From contig JAKBAA010000021.1 in NCBI GenBank assembly GCA_021809425.1, forward strand, positions 1 through 44,016: a stretch of 44,016 nt of DNA. Reading direction: 5' to 3'. Positions 32,207 through 39,198 of this stretch are shown here, piece after piece. Position numbers and translations under genes: made by a program. Positions within the stretch are counted from its first letter, which is position 1. Each line of letters starts with the position of its first letter. The notes under the pieces were generated by a model, which worked only from the letters and a program-made list of their open reading frames with translations, made no database searches and was not told the DNA's origin. This DNA comes from Actinomycetes bacterium (lineage in GTDB: Bacteria; Actinomycetota; Acidimicrobiia; Acidimicrobiales; Bog-793).

Positions 32207-32918
32207 TCTCGTCGAGGTCGAGGGTCGCCGGCTCGAGCTCGGCCAGCCGTTCGAGGCGGTCGAGGCGACCTGGCGTGACCACGCCGACCTCGGGCTGCCC
32301 TGGCACTACTTCGCCAAGCAGACCGGCACCCTCGTGGTCGACGTGCCGCGCCTGGCGGTGCTCCGCTGCCCGGTCACCTGGGGCCAGCTCGGCGAGGTGG
32401 CGCCGCAGCTCGTCGGCGCCCGCAAGCCGGTGGCCGCCGGTGGCGACCACCCGGCCGACGACCTGACCTACGCCGAGGCCGAGGAGGCAGCGCGGCGGAT
32501 CGCCGAGCGCTGCGGCCTGGCCGTGCGGTTGCCGACCGAGGCCGAGTGGGAGCACGTCGCCCGCGGCCCCCACGACCACCGGTACCCGTGGGGTGACGTG
32601 TTCGACCGGGCCTGCGCCAACCTGGCCGAGGCCGGGGTCGGCCGGACCGAGCCGGTGGGCAGCCGGCCGGACGGCGCCTCGGCGGACGGGGTCCTCGACC
32701 TCGCCGGCAACGTGGACGAGTGGACCGGGTCGATCTACGCCCCGTTCCCGGCCGCCCACTGGACGGTGCCTCGGACCGAGACGTGGTCGGTCGACCCGCA
32801 CGTCACCCGTGGCGGCTCGTTCGCCCACCACCGCGACCTGGCCCTCACCCGCCGCCGCCACGCCGTCTACCGCCCCTGGGTCGGCGCCGGCTTCCGGCTC
32901 GTCGCCGAGGACCGATGA
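32196..32918 (+). CDS. FGE/SUMF1-fold protein without catalytic cysteines (ToxD-like)
   Basis: This 240-residue protein has the formylglycine-generating-enzyme fold: LRCPVTWGQLGEVAPQL, RIAERCGLAVRLPTEAEWEH, RGPHDHRYPWGDVF, DLAGNVDEWTGSIY, RGGSFAHHRDLALTRRRHA and GFRLV. True FGE has two catalytic cysteines in the RGGSF-CH-SYCR region; here it reads FAHHRDLALTRRR with none. It also lacks an obvious EgtB-like DinB domain. It therefore belongs to the non-FGE branch used in natural-product pathways, such as ToxD of toxoflavin biosynthesis. Two histidines (AHHR) might bind a metal. The GTG start lies inside the end of the WD40 gene. The reaction is unknown. Confidence 0.85.
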   Translation: MELDLVEVEGRRLELGQPFEAVEATWRDHADLGLPWHYFAKQTGTLVVDVPRLAVLRCPVTWGQLGEVAPQLVGARKPVAAGGDHPADDLTYAEAEEAARRIAERCGLAVRLPTEAEWEHVARGPHDHRYPWGDVFDRACANLAEAGVGRTEPVGSRPDGASADGVLDLAGNVDEWTGSIYAPFPAAHWTVPRTETWSVDPHVTRGGSFAHHRDLALTRRRHAVYRPWVGAGFRLVAEDR

Positions 32919-33997
32919 GCGACCGCCTGGAGCTGCTCGGCGCCGTCGTCCCGGCCCGGCGCGACGGCGTCCTCGCCGGGCGCACGGCGAGGGCGCTGCT
33001 GTCCTCTGCCGGTTGCGGCACCACCGACACGGTCGTCGTCGTGGTCGACGACGGCGACAACGACGGCTTCGACGGCGGCCTGCCGGGCGACGAGCGGCTG
33101 GTGGTCGTGCGCACCGACGCCCACGGCCCCGGGCATGCCCGCACGGCAGGCGCCCGTGCCGTGGCAGCGCTGGCGGGTCGACGGGGGATCGCCCCGGGCG
33201 CCGCGTGGGTGGTCTCGCTCGACGCCGACGTGTCGCTCGACGACGGCTTCCTGCCGGGCTGGGCGGCGACGATCGCCGAGCAGGCCGGCGACGTGCTCGG
33301 TGGCCCGGCGCTGTTCGGCCCGGTGGCCGGGGAGGTGCCGCTGCACGACGACGTGCTGGCGGCGAGCGGTTGGATGTGGAGCGACACGTCCCTGTACGAG
33401 CGGTTCGTCGGGCTCGTCAACCTGGGTGGCTGCAACCACGCCGCCTCGCTCGCCGCCGTGGCGGCGAACGGCTGGTACCACCAGCCGACCGACCGGGTCG
33501 ACGGCGCCGAGGTGGTCGTGGCCGGCGACGACTGGGACTTCGGCCTGCGCGCCCGGATGGCCGGGCTGGAGGTCGTCCGGGTCGACGGCCCGGCCGTGGT
33601 CACCTCGATGCGCCGGATCGCCGCCGACCCGGTCGGGTTCCTGGCGGGCCGCTCGTACGAGGCGGCCTTCCTCCCCGTCCGCGGTGCCCCGGGGGCGACC
33701 AGCTGGCCGCCGGAGGAGCCGTGGGTCGACGTCGCCCGGCGCGGCCGGGCCCGCCTGGTCGCCCACTTCCTGTTGAAGCCGCTCCTCGCCGGCATCGAGC
33801 CGGCCGGCGAGCTCGACTGGTTCCTCGGGCCGGCCCTCTCCGGCGAGCTCGCCGGGCTGCGCGCCCGGGCGCCCGGGCGCCGCGACGGGGGCTGGAACGA
33901 CTACCGGAAGGCGCTCGTGGCGCTGCTGTTCGAGCCGGACGTGTTCGGCTGGTGCGAGCGGGTCGCCCTGAGGATCGCAGGAGCAGACACCCCGTGA
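32915..33997 (+). CDS. Family-2 glycosyltransferase
   Basis: This 360-residue GT-A fold enzyme reads ELLGAVVPARRDG, TVVVVVDDGDNDGFDG, GPGHARTAGARAVAALAG, and VVSLDADVSLDDGFL with the DxD metal site. The acidic acceptor-side motif GDDWDFGLRARMAGLEV corresponds to the ED-Y motif. There are no membrane helices, so it is a soluble transferase rather than a polysaccharide synthase. Its ATG overlaps the FGE-fold stop (ATGA) and its own stop overlaps the next gene (GTGA). Location in a toxoflavin-like operon suggests it attaches a sugar to the heterocycle or to a carrier; that is inferred. Classical tox operons have no glycosyltransferase. Confidence 0.85.
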   Translation: MSDRLELLGAVVPARRDGVLAGRTARALLSSAGCGTTDTVVVVVDDGDNDGFDGGLPGDERLVVVRTDAHGPGHARTAGARAVAALAGRRGIAPGAAWVVSLDADVSLDDGFLPGWAATIAEQAGDVLGGPALFGPVAGEVPLHDDVLAASGWMWSDTSLYERFVGLVNLGGCNHAASLAAVAANGWYHQPTDRVDGAEVVVAGDDWDFGLRARMAGLEVVRVDGPAVVTSMRRIAADPVGFLAGRSYEAAFLPVRGAPGATSWPPEEPWVDVARRGRARLVAHFLLKPLLAGIEPAGELDWFLGPALSGELAGLRARAPGRRDGGWNDYRKALVALLFEPDVFGWCERVALRIAGADTP

Positions 33998-35031
33998 AGG
34001 GCCTCTTCGACACGAGCTCCGACCTTGCCGCCTTCGTGCGGGGCCTGCCGCCCGAGCACCGGGAGCGGCTCACGTTCCACCTGCCACTCGAGGTGCAGGC
34101 GCTCGAGGTCGCCGGGGCCGACCGCCACAAGATCACCGACCGGGTCGAGCAACGCCTGCCGGCCGCCTTCTCCTCGTCGCTCGTCGACCCGCCCATGTTC
34201 CGGTGGGCCGAGCGCCACTACGGGGGCGTCGGCGAGGGCCTGCTCGCCACGCGGCCGGCCGACCGTCGCCAGGCGTTCGAGCAGGTCCTCGCCCTCGGTC
34301 CCGGCCTCGCCGGCGGGGCGTTCCACCCGCTCATCCGGTTCGGCTACGGGGCGCTGCGCGGCGACCCCCGCGAGATCACGCGGGGCCTCGCCTACCTTCG
34401 GGTGCGCCGCCAGGTGCTGTTCGCCCGCCCCGTCCGTCCGGCCGGCCCGACCGAGCTCGCCATGCCGACGCCCGAGGAGCTCGACGGGACGTCGGTGTTC
34501 GACCAGCTCGACCTCGTGGCCGGCGAGCGCGCCCTGCTCGGTGACGGGCCGGAGCCACCCCTGCCGTCGGTGGCCGAGCTGGCCGAGACGGCGACCGGCC
34601 TCGTGCTGCACGACCCGGGCTCGTTCATCGCCGTCCACACGGTGACCGGCCTGCACGGCCTCGTCGAGGTCGACCGGCTGGTCACCGGCCGTGACCACCT
34701 GGGCGGGGTGCCGGACGACCCGTTGCTCGCCTCCTGGTGGCAGGCGATGGCCGACGCCATCACGGCCTGCGCCGCCGTCGTCGCCATGGCCGGCCCCGCA
34801 CCGGTGGCGCCGGGGGAGGTGCCGGTCGACCTCGACGCGCTCGTCGCGCGGGCGGTCGACTCGCCCGAGGTGCACGACCTCAAGATCTCCGTCTCGCTCC
34901 GGCGCCTCGCTGCCCTCGGCGTCCTCCCGCCGGCGCGGGCGCTCGAGGTGGGTGCGGCCAAGCTCGCCGCAACCGCAGCGCCGGACCCGCAGTGCCTGGA
35001 CGAGCAAGAGAAAGGGACCCCGTCACGATGA
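33994..35031 (+). CDS. Questin oxidase-like (DUF4243) protein, tentative
   Basis: This 345-residue, mostly helical soluble protein contains HLPLEVQALEVAGADRHKI, WAERHYGGVGEGLL, GAFHPLIRFGYGALRGDPRE, ITRGLAYLRVR, and later FIAVHTVTGLHGLVEVDRLV and WWQAMADAI. The spaced histidines (N-terminal HLPLE, AFHPLIR, VHTVTGLHG) and the FHPLIR-GYGL pattern resemble the questin oxidase-like family, whose fungal members perform Baeyer-Villiger-type ring opening without a recognised cofactor. The similarity is from pattern memory only. The GTG start overlaps the glycosyltransferase stop as GTGA. An oxidative step in a heterocycle pathway would fit. Confidence 0.6.
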   Translation: MKGLFDTSSDLAAFVRGLPPEHRERLTFHLPLEVQALEVAGADRHKITDRVEQRLPAAFSSSLVDPPMFRWAERHYGGVGEGLLATRPADRRQAFEQVLALGPGLAGGAFHPLIRFGYGALRGDPREITRGLAYLRVRRQVLFARPVRPAGPTELAMPTPEELDGTSVFDQLDLVAGERALLGDGPEPPLPSVAELAETATGLVLHDPGSFIAVHTVTGLHGLVEVDRLVTGRDHLGGVPDDPLLASWWQAMADAITACAAVVAMAGPAPVAPGEVPVDLDALVARAVDSPEVHDLKISVSLRRLAALGVLPPARALEVGAAKLAATAAPDPQCLDEQEKGTPSR

Positions 35032-35636
35032 GCGACGCCTCCGCACCCGCTGCCCTCGCCGACGCCCACGTGCTCATCGTGGGGGGAGGCGCCTCGGGCA
35101 TGACCTGCGCCCTGTTCCTTGCCCGGGCCGGGGTCGCCTCGACGGTGTTCGACCAGAACCGGAGCATCCTGAAGCGGGCCGAGCTGCACAACTACCCGGG
35201 GGTCGCACCGGTGCGCGGCCCGGACTGGCTGGCGGCCACCCGCGCCCAGGTCGAGGGGTTCGGGCGGTCCACGTTCGTGGACGGGCGTGTGGCCAAGGTG
35301 TCGGCCGCCGCCGGCCGCTTCACCGTGGAGGCCGACCGGGGCACGGTCGAGGGCGACCACCTCGTCATCGCCGCCGGTCAGGTCCCGACGCCGTTCCTCG
35401 AGGGGCTCGGGCTCGAGACGGTGGCACCGGTCCAGCCGTACGTGCAGACGAACGTCGTGGTCGACCGGTGGGGCAGGGCGAGCCTGCCGGGGGTCTACGC
35501 CTGCGGTGTCGTCGCCGGCTTCCCGTCCCAGGCCGTCGTCTGCGCCGGCAGCGGCGCCAACGTGGCGGTCGGCATCGTCACCGCCCTCGGCGGCGAGTTC
35601 TGGGTGGACCACGATGAGCTGGCCAAGGGCGAGTAG
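35028..35636 (+). CDS. Minimal FAD-dependent oxidoreductase (TrxR-like)
   Basis: This 202-residue protein begins with a Rossmann FAD motif, HVLIVGGGASGMTCALFLAR, and an acidic/polar second strand (STVFDQNRSILKRAELHNYP). Later come LVIAAGQVPTPFLEGLGLE and the closing flavoprotein motif GVYACGVVAGFPSQAVVCAG. It follows the FAD domain of thioredoxin reductase-like proteins but lacks the whole inserted NAD(P)H domain and the CxxC redox pair (family length is about 310). It could be a flavoprotein reduced by a partner or an oxidase. The ATG overlaps the preceding stop (ATGA), making it the last gene of the coupled operon. Confidence 0.8.
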   Translation: MSDASAPAALADAHVLIVGGGASGMTCALFLARAGVASTVFDQNRSILKRAELHNYPGVAPVRGPDWLAATRAQVEGFGRSTFVDGRVAKVSAAAGRFTVEADRGTVEGDHLVIAAGQVPTPFLEGLGLETVAPVQPYVQTNVVVDRWGRASLPGVYACGVVAGFPSQAVVCAGSGANVAVGIVTALGGEFWVDHDELAKGE

Positions 35637-35643
35637 GGGCGCC

Positions 35644-36285
35644 TCAGCGGGGCAGGTCGGTCCGCTCCCGGTGCATCGTGGCGCCGCTCACCTGGCGGCC
35701 GGGCAGCTCGACGTCGTCGAGCGAGCAGACCACGCCCGGGCCGGCCGCCTCCAGCAGGCCGGCGAGGATGTCCGGCGAGCGGGGTGGCCACGAGTGGAGC
35801 AGCACGACCCCGCCGCGCTCCAGCGCAGCGAGCGCCCGCGCCGTGCGCGCCCCGACGGTGAGCCGATCGTCCCAGTCGTAGGTCGAGAAGTCCCAGCCGA
35901 CGCTGACGAGCGACGCTCCCCGCAGCGCCTCCTGGACCGCCGGCTCGTCGTTGCCGTAGCCGTGCGGCAGCCGGGCGAAGCGCACGGCGTGACCCGGTGC
36001 CGCCTCCGACAGGGCGCGCACCCCGTCGGCCAGCTCGGCCCGGACGCCGTCGGGGGTGAGGCGGCGGTAGTCGACGTGGGCGTACCCGTGGGTGCCGAGG
36101 GTCGGGTCCCGCTCGGCCAGGCTGGCCACGAGGTCCGGATGGGCGCGGGCGAAGCGTCCCTGGACGAAGAAGCTGGCCGGTGCTCCGTGGTGGTCGAGGA
36201 CCTCGAGCATCCGTCGCAACGCGCCGAGCGGGTCGGGCGCGGGCCGGTCGCCGTGCTCGACGTCGATCGTGACGACGACCTGCAT
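35644..36285 (-). CDS. NodB-type polysaccharide deacetylase
   Basis: This 213-residue protein reads VVVTIDVEHGDRP (catalytic Asp), HGAPASFFVQGRFAR, THGYAHVDYRRLTPDGV (HxxxH metal ligands), RLPHGYGN, SVGWDFSTYDW and GVVLLHSWP. This is the NodB homology domain acting on N-acetylated glycans. There is no signal peptide or lipobox, so it is probably cytoplasmic, like deacetylases acting on precursors. The ATG at 36285 is chosen over 36357, which would overlap the divergent nitroreductase gene. Its 3' end lies 8 bp from the flavoprotein stop (convergent). A link to the sugar attached by the GT2 in the facing operon is possible but speculative. Confidence 0.85.
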   Translation of the reverse strand: MQVVVTIDVEHGDRPAPDPLGALRRMLEVLDHHGAPASFFVQGRFARAHPDLVASLAERDPTLGTHGYAHVDYRRLTPDGVRAELADGVRALSEAAPGHAVRFARLPHGYGNDEPAVQEALRGASLVSVGWDFSTYDWDDRLTVGARTARALAALERGGVVLLHSWPPRSPDILAGLLEAAGPGVVCSLDDVELPGRQVSGATMHRERTDLPR

Positions 36286-36320
36286 CGGCTCACCATAGCC
36301 ACCGCCCTCCGGATGCCCCG

Positions 36321-36971
36321 GTGACGCTCGACCCGCACGAGCTGCTGTCGACGACACGCTCGGTCCGCCGCCACCTCGACCGCACCCGGGACGTGCCGCT
36401 CGAGGTCGTGCTCGACTGCCTGCGCGTCGCCCAGCAGGCCCCGAACGGCGCCGACGCCGAGACCTGGCGCTTCGTCGTCGTGCGCGACCCGGGCCGCCGG
36501 GCGGCGATCGGCGACTGCTACCGGCGGGCCAACGCCGACTTCGCCGCGACCGTCGCCGAGCGGGCGGTCGCCGGCGAGGCGTGGGCGGCTCGCAAGCTGG
36601 CCTCGTCGGGCGTCTTCTGGGAGCACCTCGGCGAGGTGCCCGTGCTGGTCGTCGCCGGGGTCGAGGACCAGGGCGAGCTCGACGGGTCGCCGTACGGGCT
36701 CGCCAGCGCCTATGCCTCGGTGCTCCCGGCCGTCTGGAGCCTGCAGCTCGCGGCGCGCCTCCGGGGGGTCGGCTCCTGCCTCGTCACCTCGCACCTGCGT
36801 CTCGCCGACGAGGTCACCGGGCTGCTCGGCCTCCCGTCCACGTTCCGCCATGCCGGAATGGTGGCGCTCGGCTACCTCACGAAGGAGCGCTTCCGCCCGG
36901 CCCCGCGCCGGCCCCTCTCGGACATCGTGCGGCTCGACCACTGGGAGGGCGTCGTGCCCGAGCAGCCCTGA
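36321..36971 (+). CDS. Nitroreductase-family flavoprotein
   Basis: This 216-residue protein reads LLSTTRSVRRHLDRTRDVPL, LRVAQQAPNGADAETWRFVV, VRDPGRRAAIGDCYRR, LQLAARLRGVGSCLVT, and the closing GYLTKERFRPAPRRPLSDIV. It is an FMN-dependent nitroreductase-fold enzyme that would use NAD(P)H. The QAPNGADAETWRF stretch is the FMN phosphate/ribityl segment (usual QAPSGxNxQPW). It starts with GTG and diverges from the deacetylase with 35 bp between them. The substrate is unknown. It could serve the neighbouring heterocycle pathway or act in detoxification. Confidence 0.88.
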   Translation: MTLDPHELLSTTRSVRRHLDRTRDVPLEVVLDCLRVAQQAPNGADAETWRFVVVRDPGRRAAIGDCYRRANADFAATVAERAVAGEAWAARKLASSGVFWEHLGEVPVLVVAGVEDQGELDGSPYGLASAYASVLPAVWSLQLAARLRGVGSCLVTSHLRLADEVTGLLGLPSTFRHAGMVALGYLTKERFRPAPRRPLSDIVRLDHWEGVVPEQP

Positions 36972-37131
36972 GCGGGCGCGTCGGCAGGCCGATCCGGGGG
37001 TTGCCAGCCGTGAAGGGCTACGATCGGAGCGCAGGTTCCGGTTCCAGCGGCGCTGGACCGGCGCCGCGTGCCGAGCCGCCTGCCCTCGAGGTCCCGTCCC
37101 CGTGCCCACGCCGCCGTCCCAAGAGCGCCCG

Positions 37132-37698
37132 ATGCGCTCGGACGCCCTCCGCAACCGGCTCCGCATCCTGGAGGCCGCCGAGACGGTGTTCGCCGAGGGG
37201 GGAACGGCCGCCCCGATCGACGACGTGGCGGCACGCGCCGGGGTCGGGGTGGGCACCGTGTACCGGCATTTCCCGACGAAGCGGGCCCTGCTGGAGGCCA
37301 TCGTGCGGCACCACGTCGACGAGATCGTCGACGCCACCGACGGGGCCGAGGGCGACCCGGAGGCCTTCTTCCGGTTCGTCGAGCGGATGGTGTCGGTGGC
37401 CGGGTCGCACCGCGAGCTGGCCGAGGAGCTGGCGCTCTTCGGGGAGTGCGGCGAGGAGGCCCTCGCCTTCAAGGCCGACCTCACCGAACGGCTCGACCGG
37501 CGCCTCGCCTGCCTGCTGGCGGCTGCCCAGACGAGCGGCGCCGTCCGCGCCGACGTCACCGTCGAGGACGTCCATGCCCTGATCGGGGGCACCTGCGTGG
37601 TGGCCGGGAGCGGCGGGTCGTCGCCGGAGCGGCTCGCCGCGATCATCGCCGACGGCCTGCGCGGCGGGCCGCCGCGGGGAGCGGCACCGACCGGCTGA
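37132..37698 (+). CDS. TetR-family transcriptional regulator
   Basis: This 188-residue protein has the helix-turn-helix RLRILEAAETVFAEGGTAAP, DDVAARAGVGVGTVYRHFPT, KRALLEAIVRHHVDEIV, then a helical ligand domain (FFRFVERMVSVAGSHRELA, LACLLAAAQTSGAVRAD). It belongs to the common SACE_7040-like TetR group. The ATG at 37132 is likely; a GTG at 37102 is in frame. It follows the nitroreductase by 160 bp on the same strand and precedes the dioxygenase by 155 bp. It may regulate either. I see no clear palindrome at its own promoter. Confidence 0.88.
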   Translation: MRSDALRNRLRILEAAETVFAEGGTAAPIDDVAARAGVGVGTVYRHFPTKRALLEAIVRHHVDEIVDATDGAEGDPEAFFRFVERMVSVAGSHRELAEELALFGECGEEALAFKADLTERLDRRLACLLAAAQTSGAVRADVTVEDVHALIGGTCVVAGSGGSSPERLAAIIADGLRGGPPRGAAPTG

Positions 37699-37723
37699 CC
37701 CCGGTGGGCGCCCGGGACCGATC

Positions 37724-37791
37724 GGGTGGCGGGTCCGACTGGGTGGCGGGACCGTCGGGGTGGCGGGACCGTCGGGGTGGCGGGAGGCGGG
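37724..37791. repeat. Four tandem 17-bp repeats
   Basis: Four head-to-tail 17-bp units begin GGGTGGCGGG. The middle two (GGGTGGCGGGACCGTCG) are identical and the outer two diverge at their 3' halves. The array fills the gap between the TetR stop and the dioxygenase start, ending 62 bp before the ATG. Confidence 0.9.
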
Positions 37792-37853
37792 CGATCGCCT
37801 GGATGCGCCATACTCCTGCCCGGAAGCAGGACGGATCGTCGAAGGAGTGGGGC

Positions 37854-39122
37854 ATGGCTCGGATCATCGGTGGGATCGCCGCCTCGCACACGCCGACCAT
37901 CGGGTTCGCCTACGACACCCACAAGCAGGACGACGACGCCTGGGGTCCGATCTTCCGCTCGTTCGAGCCCGTCCAGGAGTGGTTCCGGCGCGAGCGGCCG
38001 GACGCGATCGTGTACGTGTTCAACGACCACGTCACCTCCTTCTTCTTCGACCACTACTCGGCGTTCGCCCTCGGCATCGGCGAGCAGTACGCGCCGGCCG
38101 ACGAGGGTGGAGGAGCCCGGGCGCTGCCACCCATCAAGGGCAACCCGGCGCTCGCCCACCACATCGGCTCGAGCCTCGTCACCGACGAGTTCGACCTGTC
38201 GTTCTTCCAGGACAAGCCGCTCGATCACGGCTTCTTCTCGCCGATGTCGGTGCTGCTCGACCACGACGCCGGCGGCTGGCCGACGACGATCGTGCCGCTC
38301 CAGGTCGGTGTGCTGCAGTTCCCGATCCCCTCGGCGGCCCGGTGCTTCAAGCTGGGCAAGGCGCTCCGGCGGGCGATCGAGAGCTACCCCGAGGACCTCC
38401 GCGTGGCCGTCGTGGCGACCGGCGGGCTGTCCCACCAGGTCCACGGGGAGCGTGCCGGGTTCAACGACCCGGAGTGGGACCAGCGGTTCCTCGACGTCAT
38501 CACCGACGACCCGGCGTCGCTCGCCGAGATGACCCATGCCGAGTACGCCGCCCGCGGCGGCCTCGAGGGTGCCGAGGTGATCATGTGGCTGATCATGCGG
38601 GGGGCGCTGTCGGAGCGGGTCGAACGGGTCCACAGCTCGTACTACCTGCCGTCGATGACCGGCATCGGCACCCTCGTGCTGCAGAACGAGGCCGCCGAGG
38701 TCCCGGGCGCGGCGGCGGCGCGCCACCGCCGGCGGATGGCCGAGCAGCTGGCCGGCGCCGAGGCGCTCACGGGGACCTACCCCTTCGACCTCGCCCGTAG
38801 CGTCAAGGGGTACCGGGTCAACAAGTACCTGCACGCCATGGTGGAGCCGGCGCACCGCAAGCAGTTCCTGTCCGACCCCGAGGCCAGCTTCGAGGCGGCC
38901 GGGCTGACCGAGCAGGAGCGCGACCTGATCCGCCGCCGGGACTGGCAGGGGATGATCCACTACGGCGTCATCTTCTTCATGCTCGAGAAGCTCGCCGCCG
39001 TCCTCGGGCTGTCCAACCTGGACGTGTACGCGGCGATGCGCGGCGAGACGCTCGAGGCCTTCCTGAAGACGCGCAACACGAACGTCGTCTACTCGGTGGC
39101 CGGCGAGACCCCGGGCGACTAG
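37854..39122 (+). CDS. Fused LigAB-type extradiol dioxygenase (gallate/protocatechuate)
   Basis: This 422-residue protein carries both halves of protocatechuate 4,5-dioxygenase-like enzymes on one chain. The N-terminal about 285 residues are the LigB-type catalytic domain (GGIAASHTPTIGFAYDT, YVFNDHVTSFFFDHYSAFAL, VVATGGLSHQVHGERAGFND). The C-terminal about 125 residues are the LigA-type domain (KYLHAMVEPAHRKQFLSDPE, AAGLTEQERDLIRRRDWQGM). Domain order B-A and this length fit gallate dioxygenase (GalA/DesB). It is an Fe(II) enzyme that cleaves trihydroxylated aromatic rings between carbons next to the hydroxyls. The start is supported by GAAGGAG 7 bp upstream. No other gallate-pathway genes (galB, galC, galD) are visible, so the substrate is uncertain. 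Confidence 0.88.
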   Translation: MARIIGGIAASHTPTIGFAYDTHKQDDDAWGPIFRSFEPVQEWFRRERPDAIVYVFNDHVTSFFFDHYSAFALGIGEQYAPADEGGGARALPPIKGNPALAHHIGSSLVTDEFDLSFFQDKPLDHGFFSPMSVLLDHDAGGWPTTIVPLQVGVLQFPIPSAARCFKLGKALRRAIESYPEDLRVAVVATGGLSHQVHGERAGFNDPEWDQRFLDVITDDPASLAEMTHAEYAARGGLEGAEVIMWLIMRGALSERVERVHSSYYLPSMTGIGTLVLQNEAAEVPGAAAARHRRRMAEQLAGAEALTGTYPFDLARSVKGYRVNKYLHAMVEPAHRKQFLSDPEASFEAAGLTEQERDLIRRRDWQGMIHYGVIFFMLEKLAAVLGLSNLDVYAAMRGETLEAFLKTRNTNVVYSVAGETPGD

Positions 39123-39198
39123 CCCGAACCTTCACGTCCCGTGCCACGGGCGTCGGGCGCCCCTGTGTAGTGTCGGCCCGGCCGAGCGAAGGAGTGCC

